Assembly: GCA_904396495.1 (NCBI GenBank)
Contig: CAJFOJ010000031.1
Coordinates: 1 to 57,978, forward strand
Direction of reading: 5' to 3'
Source: an uncultured Oscillospiraceae bacterium
GTDB taxonomy: Bacteria; Bacillota; Clostridia; Oscillospirales; Ruminococcaceae
Length of the DNA stretch: 57,978 nucleotides
Part shown: piece after piece, positions 15,861 through 24,318 of the stretch
Layout: every line of letters starts with the position of its first letter
Numbering within the stretch: the stretch's first letter is position 1
Made by a program: the position numbers and the translations under genes
Notes under the pieces: model-generated
Seen by the model: the letters and a program-made list of their open reading frames with translations, nothing else
Told to the model about the DNA's origin: nothing
The model's database searches: none

Positions 15861-15864
15861 CTAC
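15842..15864 (-). repeat. GTAGGGGCG-family palindromic element overlapping the portal stop codon
   Basis: GGGCGGAT-ACC-ATCCGCCC followed by CTAC on the + strand. Read on the minus strand it begins GTAGGGGCGG, and its TAG is the portal stop codon (15861-15863). The arms are a perfect 8-bp stem. Confidence 0.72.
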
Positions 15865-17240
15865 ATTTCCCCGCACCGGCGGAGCTCCTCCTCCACATCG
15901 GTGACCCAGGGGTGGTTTTCCAGCACAGTGCGCCTGGAGAGCATCCCCTCGGATTTGGCGCAGTCCTCGATGGCCTGCTCCTCGTTGATGATGATGTCCC
16001 GATTGAGGACAAACTCCACCTTTTGGCCGCCAAAGTCCCCCTGGCCGCTCAGCCTAAGCCACAGGTTGACAAAAGAGAGCATCTCCTCAAACCCGCTTAA
16101 AAACTCCCGCTCGATGCCGTTGCAGTCCAAATCCAAGTCGGCGTAGAGGAACTTGAGCGCCACTCCGGATGCAGTTTTAAAGTCCTCGCTCTGGGTGTCC
16201 ACCCCCCTGCCCGCTTCGTACAGGTCTTTGCGGTCGAGCATGAGGTGCTTCTCCACCATATCGGTGGAAAGCCCGGTGGACTTGATGTCCAGCCCGCCGT
16301 CGTCTGTGACCTTCACCGCCTTGTACTGGGAGAGGTTTTTCCGAAATTCCCCCAACCCCTGCCCGTCGTAGTTTTTCACCACCAAAATGGAGTTCGGGGT
16401 ATCCATAATGGCGTTGGAATCGTCGGATTTTAAAAGGTCGTAGTCGTCGATGAGGGGCTTCACATACCGGATGAGGGAAATCTCCTCCTCGTTGTACTTA
16501 AAGGGGATAAAGGGCACTTTTTTAAAGTTGTACCCCTTGCCATTGATCTTCATGTGGCAGCAGTCGGGCTTGAGCGGATCGGGGCTCAGCTTGCCGCCTT
16601 CCATCAGGTAGAACTTGACCCCATTTAAATCCCAGTATTCCACATGGGTAAAGACCTTTTTCCGCCTGCCCTCATACCCCTCCGAGGTGTACACCCGCAC
16701 CACCGCCTCTAAGACGGTGTGTTCGGAATCCTCCCAGATGGGGATGACTTCCTCAGCCGGGATTTTCTGAAAGTGGATGCCCTCCTTATCGATGTAGGGC
16801 TGGAGCCAGCCGATCCCCTTGACCACCGCCTCTTTGCAGAGGTTTTGGATTTTCCGGCGGAGCTTCTGGTCAAAAATCCCGTTGAGGATATCGCCGTAAT
16901 CCTCGCCGCCTGCGCTGATGGAAAAGGGCCGCCCAAAGAGGTATTGGCTCTTCTGATCCACCAGCTTGCGGAAAAAGGAGTGGGCGATCCGGTTGTTTGT
17001 GAGGCTCTTGTCCTCGATCAGCTCCCCGTCCTCCCCGATGACCAGCCGCCTGCGCATAAGGATGTCGTTGTCCCCCCGGTAGTACCGTTCTCCATCGAGC
17101 ATCTGAAGGCGCTTGGGGTCAAATGCCCACTCCTTCACCCGGTCGGCCAGCACCTCGTCGTCGGTCGGAAGGTTCTTCGCCCCCTCTTCGATGAGGGCGT
17201 TAACCCGCTTTGTTTCCTTTCGCTTTTCGGTAAAAAACAT
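15861..17240 (-). CDS. Phage portal protein, SPP1 gp6 / XkdE-like (459 aa)
   Basis: I chose the ATG at 17240 (MFFTEKRKETKRVNALIEEG) because AAAGGGAAG stands upstream; the frame is open to 17327. Recognisable are ..RYYRGDNDILMRRRL.., ..NNRIAHSFFRKLVDQKSQYLFGRPFSI.. and ..VVKGIGWLQPYIDKEG-FQKIPAEEVIPIWED, classic for SPP1-type portals. The C-terminal ..SGVALKFLYADLDLDCNGIEREFLSGFEEML.. is also typical. It forms the dodecameric DNA entry ring. Its TAG lies inside a palindromic repeat. Confidence 0.93.
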   Translation of the reverse strand: MFFTEKRKETKRVNALIEEGAKNLPTDDEVLADRVKEWAFDPKRLQMLDGERYYRGDNDILMRRRLVIGEDGELIEDKSLTNNRIAHSFFRKLVDQKSQYLFGRPFSISAGGEDYGDILNGIFDQKLRRKIQNLCKEAVVKGIGWLQPYIDKEGIHFQKIPAEEVIPIWEDSEHTVLEAVVRVYTSEGYEGRRKKVFTHVEYWDLNGVKFYLMEGGKLSPDPLKPDCCHMKINGKGYNFKKVPFIPFKYNEEEISLIRYVKPLIDDYDLLKSDDSNAIMDTPNSILVVKNYDGQGLGEFRKNLSQYKAVKVTDDGGLDIKSTGLSTDMVEKHLMLDRKDLYEAGRGVDTQSEDFKTASGVALKFLYADLDLDCNGIEREFLSGFEEMLSFVNLWLRLSGQGDFGGQKVEFVLNRDIIINEEQAIEDCAKSEGMLSRRTVLENHPWVTDVEEELRRCGEM

Positions 17241-17364
17241 CTCTGTCACTTCCCTTTCTGTAATCCATCGCCCCAAACGGGCTGTCCACCCAGGGCCCGC
17301 AGCCCCAGTCCGCCGCTTTCCATCCACATCCTTTCAAATTCGAGGCGCAACCGCCTTGTTTTTT

Positions 17365-17410
17365 TCGACATTTTACGACATATTTTTCTATTTTTCTTTG
17401 TTACACTAAA
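17365..17410 (+). promoter_or_regulatory. Promoter region of first membrane-protein moron: phased CGACA repeats and TACACT
   Basis: TCGACA (17365-17370) and ACGACA (17375-17380) are direct repeats about one helical turn apart. They are followed after 20 bases by TACACT (17402-17407) and AAAGAAAA. The same arrangement with identical spacing stands upstream of the paralogous gene at 18473. Direct repeats of this phasing are typical of OmpR/PhoB-type activator sites, but no regulator is assigned. Confidence 0.55.
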
Positions 17411-17444
17411 AGAAAAAAATAAAACCAAATGTCAGGAGGCGCCT

Positions 17445-18275
17445 ATGGCTACATTAGAAATCATTCGAACTGCTGTCAACGCCTATAAAAACAAATGGAA
17501 GCAGTTACTTCCCCTTGTATTAGCCGGATGCCTGCTCATCCTACTGAATGATTTCTTCTTGAACATGGCTGATGTTGGGTTGGACACCTTATATCTGCAC
17601 ATCGCCGGAAATGTTTTAAAACTTCCCAATCTGGGAGCTGTTTTTTATGAGCTGACCCTCCGTGATATCTTGTTATCCTGTTTAAAACTGGCCATCAGAT
17701 ACATACTGTTTCCAATTTTTATCGTCTTGCCCATAATAACAGTGTTTTCCCTGCCGGAATTCAGTGCACATATTCTTTGGAACAACATAAAACGCCACGG
17801 AAAAAACCTTTTGCTTTTAAATCTTCTCTTTCTCGCCGCTACCCAGGCAACTCAGCTATTTTCGGGTATATTCAGTAGTGCATATCTTCTGGATATATTT
17901 TCCCATGAGCCATTGCTGGAACTACTTGTCATCTTTATTCAATTCGTTGCAAAGGGCTGGCTTATATTCCTCACTCTCCTGCTTTCCTACCTACGCCCCA
18001 TCTCGGCGATTGTCACTCTGGATCGGTCTTTATCGGCCCGGCAATCCCTTGTTGCGAGCTTCGGTTTCCTTAAGGCCAAAGCCCTTTCTAAAATCTGGAA
18101 TTTTATAAAAATCCAACTGATTTTTTCTATTCCCATCCTTTTTGTTTTTCTGATCTATACTATCTTAGGGATTTCGCCATTCCTTCACAATGCGTGGATT
18201 GAGGTTGTCCAACTTCTTGTCCTTCCCCCAGAATTGGGAGCTTGCATCCTTTTTTACAAATACCAGCTATCTTGA
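17445..18275 (+). CDS. Integral membrane protein (276 aa), paralogue A of a tandem pair
   Basis: ATG at 17445 has CAGGAGG eight bases upstream. The longer open frame to the left is antisense to the portal. The protein has about six hydrophobic segments (e.g. LLPLVLAGCLLILLNDFF, YILFPIFIVLPIITVF, WLIFLTLLLSYL, IPILFVFLIYTIL) separated by short basic loops, with no enzymatic motif. It resembles the gene at 18473 in length, topology and start (..EIIRTAVNAYKNKWKQLLP versus ..EIIKLAAKDCLKCWKPLLI). It lies antisense to the late operon between portal and terminase, so it looks like a moron expressed in the lysogen. The family is not recognised. Confidence 0.8.
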   Translation: MATLEIIRTAVNAYKNKWKQLLPLVLAGCLLILLNDFFLNMADVGLDTLYLHIAGNVLKLPNLGAVFYELTLRDILLSCLKLAIRYILFPIFIVLPIITVFSLPEFSAHILWNNIKRHGKNLLLLNLLFLAATQATQLFSGIFSSAYLLDIFSHEPLLELLVIFIQFVAKGWLIFLTLLLSYLRPISAIVTLDRSLSARQSLVASFGFLKAKALSKIWNFIKIQLIFSIPILFVFLIYTILGISPFLHNAWIEVVQLLVLPPELGACILFYKYQLS

Positions 18276-18409
18276 GACAACAGAAGTGCACCAATAGTCT
18301 GTGCGGCATTCCTTCAAAGCCTAGGACACACCCTTTCTCCCCACTGACAAAGGATTGCCAAGCATTGGAAAAGTTCCGTACTCCATCCCCGTCCCTTCGA
18401 CACATCCCG

Positions 18410-18450
18410 ACATCTTCCGTCGTGCATTTTTGCTACACTGAAAGAAAACC
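18410..18450 (+). promoter_or_regulatory. Promoter region of second membrane-protein moron, matching the first
   Basis: TTCGACA then five bases and CGACAT, then 20 bases and TACACT, then GAAAGAAAA. Every spacing equals that upstream of 17445, while the sequence between the elements differs, so the elements are conserved selectively. CAGGAGGCGCCT precedes both start codons identically. Confidence 0.55.
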
Positions 18451-18472
18451 CACCCGCTCTCAGGAGGCGCCT

Positions 18473-19354
18473 ATGAAACCGACATTTGAAATCATAAAGC
18501 TGGCCGCAAAGGACTGTTTAAAGTGCTGGAAACCGTTGCTGATTATTTCGGTTTCCGTCCGCTTGGCCCTTAGCATTCTTGTAAATCTGATAGAATATCT
18601 GTCCGGCTATTCCTATGGAGATACTGTTTTATATATCACAAAAGCGATGTTTTATTCTCCACTCGTTCAAAATGAAATTACGCCACACAACCTGTTATCA
18701 GCAGTCATTTCCATTGTAATTTTCCTGATTCGGTACGGCCTTATCTCCATCTGCACTACTTTGCCAATGATTCTCTTGCTTCGCCGGAAAAATGGCGGCG
18801 GAAAAGAAATGTTTTTACATGACTGGCGCGGTGTTGCAGGGCCTTTTTTTCGATTTGCCCTGCTATGGGGATGCCTTACATCGCTATTTGAAATAGTGCG
18901 CCTCTTTTACCAATTCATCATTATTGTGAAGCATTCCGCCCCGGGGTCTACTTATAGTGACCTGCTGATCAGTGTCAGCCTTTTACTCATCTGCGTCCTT
19001 CTCGTCGTTTTGCCTATCGGGCTGTTTGTCTTTGAGATGACACCAATCATCATTGTCGCAGAAAAACGGAATACCCACCGTGCCATGCAAAAAAGCTATC
19101 TCCTTCTGGCTCAAAATTTCTTTTCAAACTTCTGGCAGTTTTTTAAAATAGCAGTAATTTTCTTTGTGTCAACTCTTATCCTGAATTGGATTGTCCAGTA
19201 TCTTCCCTTTCATTCAGTGTTCTCTGCCGTCGTCGCCGGAGTAGTAGAGCCACTGGAACTGGCATCTTATCTCATCCTGTATAGGGACTTTACCTCTCAG
19301 CGTATTATAAAACTGCGCCCTCGCCTCCAAAAGCTCTCCCAAAAACTCAAATAA
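18473..19354 (+). CDS. Integral membrane protein (293 aa), paralogue B of a tandem pair
   Basis: ATG at 18473 follows CAGGAGGCGCCT, the same leader as paralogue A. It has about six transmembrane segments (e.g. LLSAVISIVIFLIRYGLISI, LLISVSLLLICVLLVVLPIGLFVF, IAVIFFVSTLILNWIV) and a basic C-terminus. A charged loop (LRRKNGGGKEMFLHDWRG) precedes the fourth segment. No catalytic or binding motif is visible. Base composition is more AT-rich than in the surrounding phage genes, suggesting separate origin. A role such as superinfection exclusion or membrane homeostasis is possible but unsupported. Confidence 0.8.
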   Translation: MKPTFEIIKLAAKDCLKCWKPLLIISVSVRLALSILVNLIEYLSGYSYGDTVLYITKAMFYSPLVQNEITPHNLLSAVISIVIFLIRYGLISICTTLPMILLLRRKNGGGKEMFLHDWRGVAGPFFRFALLWGCLTSLFEIVRLFYQFIIIVKHSAPGSTYSDLLISVSLLLICVLLVVLPIGLFVFEMTPIIIVAEKRNTHRAMQKSYLLLAQNFFSNFWQFFKIAVIFFVSTLILNWIVQYLPFHSVFSAVVAGVVEPLELASYLILYRDFTSQRIIKLRPRLQKLSQKLK

Positions 19355-19357
19355 TGG

Positions 19358-20755
19358 TTATTCAAGAAATGGATCGAAAAATTGCTTATAGATTTCGCTA
19401 TTTTCATTGATATGTAAAACCTCTTGGAGATAATGAACTATGACCGTATTATACAATTCTGTTTCCATTTTGCTGGAACTATAAATATATTTATTTTTGT
19501 TTTGATTTGATGCCAATTCTTCTTTAATACAATCAACAAATTTTTCTCGTAAATTAAAGATGGAGTGAGCAATCAGATAATTATATTCGGAGCTTTGTAC
19601 AAAAGTCTTTACCACCTGCAATTTTTCAATATCTGATAAATCCACATCATCGATATAAAGGGCAAGGACATCTCCCAAGGAACCGCCTGGTTGTGAATTT
19701 TGTGCCAACCATTCTGAGGTAATTTCTGAAAGGGCTTGCATGTTTACTATCGGCGCTTGTGAGTTAGCCTGAGATAATACCTGAAAATTCGATTTTTGAG
19801 CAAGGTAGACCATTGCAATAGAAAGAATAAAATCTGCAATCTGAGGGATGGCCTCCCTCAGCGCCTGTTCATCCTGAGCTGAATCAATTTTCTCTTCAAG
19901 CTTATCTTCAAACTTTTGTCCATAGGAATATTTAGCAATTATATGATACGCTTTATCTCCAAAAGCCGAATAAACTCCTTCTGTCATCAACTCATCCAAA
20001 ATCTCCCTTGCTTTTCTTTTGCCCAGGGTAAATATCTGCCCCATCTTGGTACTTTTGCTGTAAAGGGATTCTGTGTATCCCACTCCGTTCATTTCGATGC
20101 TGTGAAGCGCCTCTAAGCAGTCCAGATCTATCGGCAGCGCCTCGGTCTTAGTCCAAATTCCATGGTTATCATCCTTAAGCCACTTCTCCTCCACGCCGCA
20201 CAGGGTCCAAATGTTCTGATCGACACAGAAGACATACTCCTCAAATCCGTTCTGGAAGAGCCGGTCGGGATCATCCTCCGACGCCAAATACCCTTTTTTC
20301 TTGGGGACATCGGCCTTGATTTTCTGGTAGAGCGCCTTCGCCACATCAACGGTGTACCTCCCCGTCACGCTGACGTTTAGGCTCTGCTGGAGCACCCGGA
20401 TGGCGTGCTTGTAGGTACTTTCATAGCTCACTTTAAACTTGTAGCTGTACAATTTATGTTTGGTGAGCTTTTCTCTCAGCCCCTTCACCGACAGCCCCCT
20501 GAGGGTCGCCGGGACCTCCAGCACACCGCTTGCCAGCAGGTCCTCCCCGTACAGGTCATTTTTGTCTCCCTTGTAGACCTTTTCCCAGAGGATGCCCTTG
20601 GCCTCGTCCCGCTTGAGGCCCCTCAGCAGGTGTTTTTTCCCCTGGTAGTATTTGATTAGCTTGTCCACATCCCCGTTTGACAGCTTTTTAAACCCGTACA
20701 ATAGGTCGCTGGGGTTGAGCATTTTGAGAAAATTCGCCGCATTTGTCGCCTTCAT
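19358..20755 (-). CDS. Unknown prophage protein (465 aa) with mosaic composition
   Basis: An intact frame from ATG 20755 (MKATNAANFLKMLNPSDLLYGF) next to the large terminase gene. I do not recognise the family. The first ~215 residues are Lys/Leu-rich and helical, with KHKLYSYKFKVSYESTYKHAIRVLQQSLNVSVTGRYTVDVAKALYQKI, and are encoded by GC-rich DNA. The remaining ~250 residues are encoded by clearly AT-richer DNA with different codon use, and are helical and acidic with no TM segment. The switch near 20,100 suggests a domain swap onto a conserved N-terminus. Its stop lies 3 bases beyond the convergent membrane-protein gene. Confidence 0.75.
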   Translation of the reverse strand: MKATNAANFLKMLNPSDLLYGFKKLSNGDVDKLIKYYQGKKHLLRGLKRDEAKGILWEKVYKGDKNDLYGEDLLASGVLEVPATLRGLSVKGLREKLTKHKLYSYKFKVSYESTYKHAIRVLQQSLNVSVTGRYTVDVAKALYQKIKADVPKKKGYLASEDDPDRLFQNGFEEYVFCVDQNIWTLCGVEEKWLKDDNHGIWTKTEALPIDLDCLEALHSIEMNGVGYTESLYSKSTKMGQIFTLGKRKAREILDELMTEGVYSAFGDKAYHIIAKYSYGQKFEDKLEEKIDSAQDEQALREAIPQIADFILSIAMVYLAQKSNFQVLSQANSQAPIVNMQALSEITSEWLAQNSQPGGSLGDVLALYIDDVDLSDIEKLQVVKTFVQSSEYNYLIAHSIFNLREKFVDCIKEELASNQNKNKYIYSSSKMETELYNTVIVHYLQEVLHINENSEIYKQFFDPFLE

Positions 20756-20809
20756 AAGATGGAACCTTTCCCGCCGCCTGCCGTCAGGCGGTTTTTTTGA
20801 CGTCGCCGT

Positions 20810-22063
20810 TTACCGGAAACTGGTGCCGCCCCGGCGCATCTCCCGCTCGCAGGCGTAGCGCACCGCGTCGATGCAGTGGTTATTTTTATCCGGGAACCCG
20901 CTGAAAAACCCTCCGGCCGGGTCCCGTTCCAGCTCGTATTGGGAAAACTCCCGTGCCGCGTTGGGGCAGCGGGCAGGGTCGATGACGATCTCCTTGAGGT
21001 TTTGGAGCCAACTGATGCCGTGCTCCACGCTGCCGGGGCCCTTTTTGGCCGCCTGGACGCGGACGCCCCGCTCCCTGAGCTCATCGTTGGACCTGGGCTC
21101 GGCGCTCTCCGCCGTCACCGGCTCCCCCAGGGTATTTTCCTTTAGAATCGCCGCCGCGATCTCGTCGAACTTGGCCCGGAACCTGTAAAACTCGTAAAAC
21201 AAAAACACCCGCCCCCGCTTTTTGTCGCAGTGGAGGGCGACGTAAACAAAAGGGTCGGGCCCGTATCCCCAGTCGAGGCCCCGCCGCACCCGGTCGAAGG
21301 CGCGGATCTCCCCGTCGGTGATCTCCCGCAAACTGACGTTTTGAAAGACCTCTCCCCCGGTGCCGGTCACCTCGCCCAGGTACTCGTGGCGGTAAAACTC
21401 GGGCCTTTGACGCCTTAACTGTTCCGCCTCGGCCACGAACTGCTCCCCCAGCCAATCGAGGGGCACCCACCGAAAATCCGAGTGATGGACGATGGTGTCG
21501 GTTCTCAAGCTCTGTGCCGCCACCTCGGCGTTGACCCAGTGGCCGGCGTTTTTCGGGGGATTGTAGCTGTAAAAGACGTCGAATTTTTTCCCGCCCCGCA
21601 TCAGCGACTGGTTGATGACCCGCAGCTCCTCGATCCCCTTAAACTCGTCCACTTCCTCGTACCAGATGAACCGCACATACCCCTTTGCCACCTTGACCGA
21701 CTTGATTTTCTGCGGATTGTCCCCGCCCCTGAACAGGATTTTCTGCCCGGTGGGCTTAAAGGTGAGGCTGAGGGGCGTCTTTTTCCGCTCCCACAGATCG
21801 CCGACCTTGAGCTTTTCCACCGCCCAGATCACCTGCTCGTAGACGCTGTCCCTGAGGGTCGCCCCCACTTTCCGCAGCACCACCGCGTTGGCGTCGGGGT
21901 CCCGCATGACCCCCAGCACGATCTCCAGGCTGACAAAGGACGACTTTCCGCTCCCCCGCCCGCCTTTGAGCCAGTAGTGGCTAAACCCGCCGTTTAATAC
22001 CTGCCTGTGCAGGCTTGCAAAAGAGGGCGCGATTAAGGGGTTCAGCTTGTCAGCCGTCATCAT
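20810..22063 (-). CDS. xtmB: Terminase large subunit, XtmB-like (417 aa)
   Basis: ATPase and nuclease signatures are clear. Walker A is GGRGSGKS (residues ~34-41), Walker B lies at RFIWYEEVDEF (~140), and there is a coupling motif region ..YSYNPPKNAGHWVN. The RNaseH-like nuclease starts at RGLDWGYGPDPFVYV with a later acidic DEIAAAIL and the final ..NHCIDAVRYACE containing the metal-binding Asp. It cuts and translocates DNA into the prohead. It overlaps the small subunit gene by 14 bases. Intact. Confidence 0.95.
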   Translation of the reverse strand: MMTADKLNPLIAPSFASLHRQVLNGGFSHYWLKGGRGSGKSSFVSLEIVLGVMRDPDANAVVLRKVGATLRDSVYEQVIWAVEKLKVGDLWERKKTPLSLTFKPTGQKILFRGGDNPQKIKSVKVAKGYVRFIWYEEVDEFKGIEELRVINQSLMRGGKKFDVFYSYNPPKNAGHWVNAEVAAQSLRTDTIVHHSDFRWVPLDWLGEQFVAEAEQLRRQRPEFYRHEYLGEVTGTGGEVFQNVSLREITDGEIRAFDRVRRGLDWGYGPDPFVYVALHCDKKRGRVFLFYEFYRFRAKFDEIAAAILKENTLGEPVTAESAEPRSNDELRERGVRVQAAKKGPGSVEHGISWLQNLKEIVIDPARCPNAAREFSQYELERDPAGGFFSGFPDKNNHCIDAVRYACEREMRRGGTSFR

Positions 22064-23054
22064 TTAATTCCTCCCCCGCCAAGGGGCCGTAGATTTCCTT
22101 GAGCTCCTCCATCGACAGGTCGGGCACATCGTCGATGATCTGCACCACCGCGCCCTTTTCCTCCGGGACCTCCTTCTCCCGCCTGCCCCGCAGCTCGAAG
22201 TAGTATTTGATGGCCTGCAAGTCGCCGCTTAGGCACATCCCCTTCAAGGTGCGCCAAATTGCCGCCTCGCAGCCCTTGATTTCCTCGTCGATCAGCGCGT
22301 CCAAATACCGGTTAAACCCCTCGTCTTTGAGGTAACGGTACACCATATCCCTGCTGATTTTCGCCTCTTTGGCGATCTGGCGGATGGGCATCCCCATCTC
22401 CCCCTCCAACAGCAGCCGCGCCACCGTTTCCCACGCGCCGTTGATGGCCTCCCCTTGCAGCAGTTGTTCCTGCTTCCAGCCGTTTTTGGGCGGCCGCCCC
22501 TGCCTGCGGAACGCCGCGCCGCAGATGTCCGCCTCTTGTTGCAGCTCCCAGGCGTCCTCTTCCCCCTGCTTTCCACAGGCCGCCGCGCACGCGTCCTCCC
22601 CCTCCAAGGAGGGGTATTTTCTCGGCCGTCCCCTCTTTTTCGGGCCGGCCTCTGTCCCATCCGGATCTTTCCGCGGCCTGCCCCGTTTTTTGGGCGCCCC
22701 CTCTGTTTGAAGGGCCGCCGCCTTTTTTTCTTCGGAATCCTCCGTTTTTTCTGCCATTTTGCCGGGGAGCTGCCCTTCTCTCCTTTTTATTGGGGGTTCC
22801 GTCCAATTGCCGCAACATATGCGGCCTTTCTCCCCATCTCGGGGCATTGCAGCGGCGATTTGTCCCTTTTCTTCTTCAAAAGCCGCCGCTTTTCTCGGCC
22901 GCCCCCGCTTTTTCGGGGCCTTTTCCCCGTCTATCTCCACGCCGGGCGCCTCATAAAACCCCCGGCCGCCATGTTGTTTCCCATCGGCGTTCCCCGCCTG
23001 CCCAGCGTTTCCCGCCTTCTCATCGACGATACCCTCTCTATCGAATATTTCCAC
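22050..23054 (-). CDS. xtmA: Terminase small subunit with four AT-hook motifs (334 aa)
   Basis: I chose GTG at 23054 because GAGGAGGG precedes it; the open frame to 23108 has no better start. Residues 1-190 are low-complexity and basic/acidic, with three PKKRGRPRK cores (47-55, 121-129, 138-146) and one variant RRQGRPPK (183-190), i.e. AT-hook minor-groove-binding motifs. Residues ~220-250 form a helix-turn-helix (GMPIRQIAKEAKISRDMVYRYL), followed by the oligomerisation and C-terminal region ending ..IYGPLAGEELNDDG. Small terminases recognise the pac/cos site. Many carry one hook-like segment, so four is unusual. It overlaps the large subunit gene. Confidence 0.88.
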   Translation of the reverse strand: MEIFDREGIVDEKAGNAGQAGNADGKQHGGRGFYEAPGVEIDGEKAPKKRGRPRKAAAFEEEKGQIAAAMPRDGEKGRICCGNWTEPPIKRREGQLPGKMAEKTEDSEEKKAAALQTEGAPKKRGRPRKDPDGTEAGPKKRGRPRKYPSLEGEDACAAACGKQGEEDAWELQQEADICGAAFRRQGRPPKNGWKQEQLLQGEAINGAWETVARLLLEGEMGMPIRQIAKEAKISRDMVYRYLKDEGFNRYLDALIDEEIKGCEAAIWRTLKGMCLSGDLQAIKYYFELRGRREKEVPEEKGAVVQIIDDVPDLSMEELKEIYGPLAGEELNDDG

Positions 23055-23687
23055 CTGAAAACCCTCCTCACAACACCGCAGCCGCCCCCCAAAAAAGGGC
23101 GGTGCCAAGCCCCTCCGCCGCCTTTCTCACCCCCAAACCGCACGCAGGGCAGGCTGCTGCCCGCCCCGCGCATGAGGGCCCCGCTCACACGGGAAGCGGG
23201 ACGCCGGGAGAAACCCCAGCGCCCCGCCTGAAAGAAAGGAGGTTACATGGAAAATTGAGAGGCCAAACCAGTGAAAGCCGTCCGCCCGCCCTGAAGCCGT
23301 GTCTGCCGCAACGAAATGATGCCTCACGAGAGGCTGTCGGAAACGGCCGGGAAGCGAAGCAGCGCGGTGAAGCGCCCTCACAGCGCCCACCCGCCTTTCA
23401 CTGCTACCAGTATACCCCCCTCCCCCGTCACAAAGGTAACGACTTTTAAAATTGGGGAATTGATTTTCCTTTACCCATCAAATGACCCTTTTTAACCCGT
23501 CGCGGCGGGCCGCCTCTCCCCTCCGCCAAAGGCCGTTCCAAAGCAGACCTCCCAAACCGGAAAGGGGCGGTAACGCCGCGTCCCCCACGGCGGCAATTTT
23601 TACAGGACGGCGGATTCCCGTGTTTTCTTGCACCAAAAAAATCGCCACCTGCAATCAAGTGACGATTTTCATTCTGCTATTCTGTTG
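23055..23687. other. Gap between small terminase and toxin gene
   Basis: About 630 bases. No convincing gene was seen. On the + strand AAAGGAGGTTACATGGAAAATTGA (about 23237-23260) places a strong ribosome-binding site before a three-codon frame, probably a relic of a deleted gene. Confidence 0.4.
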
Positions 23688-24005
23688 TCAGTGAATGAGC
23701 CAACCGTAATCCTGCCTGCAATCCACCACATAATCCGCATAGACCGTATGATCTATGACTTGGAAGATCAGCATATAGCGTTTTTGAAACAGGATAAATC
23801 GGTAAGCATTTTTGGGGATATATTCCCCTGAAAGCCACGGATGTCTCTGAGGCATGATTTCCAATGAATTGGCCGCCTTTTGAAATTCTACGATCAGCTT
23901 TTCCGCCGCTTCCGGACTGACCTGCGCCAAAAAAGCCGCATGGGAAACCAGCATCCGCGTGGCCTGCTCTGATACGATGACACGATACTTACTCTGATTT
24001 TTCAC
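23688..24005 (-). CDS. RelE/ParE-type toxin (105 aa)
   Basis: Starts at GTG 24005 inside the antitoxin gene (17-base overlap); an upstream TTG gives a less likely longer form. The sequence KYRVIVSEQATRMLVSHAAFLAQVS..AAEKLIVEFQKAANSLEIMPQRHPWL followed by YRFILFQKRYMLIFQVIDHTVYADYVVDCRQDY has the helix-hairpin-sheet layout of the RelE/ParE superfamily, with the C-terminal strand VYADYVVDCRQD. Whether it is an mRNA interferase or gyrase poison cannot be told. Paired with the Phd-like gene. Confidence 0.82.
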   Translation of the reverse strand: MKNQSKYRVIVSEQATRMLVSHAAFLAQVSPEAAEKLIVEFQKAANSLEIMPQRHPWLSGEYIPKNAYRFILFQKRYMLIFQVIDHTVYADYVVDCRQDYGWLIH

Positions 24006-24276
24006 AACCTGCCGCCCTCTCAATCGCGCTGCGCATCATAGCCGCAACTTCATCGACAGAATAACCTTTGCTCCCGCGCACCCTGTCCTCCTCAACCGAA
24101 AGCAGTTCCTCCCGGAGCTTCAGCATCTTCTCCCTGCGATTATAGGTTTCAATATCCATAACGACCAAATCGCCTTCGCCATTCTTGGTCAGAAAGACCG
24201 GCTCGGCGGTCTTCCGGCACATTTCGGCAATCTCGTTGTAATTCTGGCGGATTGCTGCGGATGGACGAATATTCAT
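23989..24276 (-). CDS. Phd/YefM-type antitoxin (95 aa)
   Basis: ATG at 24276 has GGGAGG upstream. MNIRPSAAIRQNYNEIAEMCRKTAEPVFLTKNGEGDLVVMDIETYNRREKML is a textbook Phd/YefM DNA-binding domain, with the ..PVFLTKNG.GDLVVMD.ETY core. The C-terminal ~35 residues are acidic and would cover the toxin. The gene overlaps the toxin gene, so translation is coupled. A consensus-like promoter lies 40 bases upstream, with inverted repeats suggesting autoregulation. Confidence 0.87.
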   Translation of the reverse strand: MNIRPSAAIRQNYNEIAEMCRKTAEPVFLTKNGEGDLVVMDIETYNRREKMLKLREELLSVEEDRVRGSKGYSVDEVAAMMRSAIERAAGCEKSE

Positions 24277-24318
24277 AACCGCACCTCCCTTTGTATTTCG
24301 TAGTAATATCCTAACTAT

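Noticed and set aside
16719..17444. 5' extension of the + strand membrane-protein frame
   Set aside because: Antisense to the portal gene; the real start is ATG 17445 with CAGGAGG.
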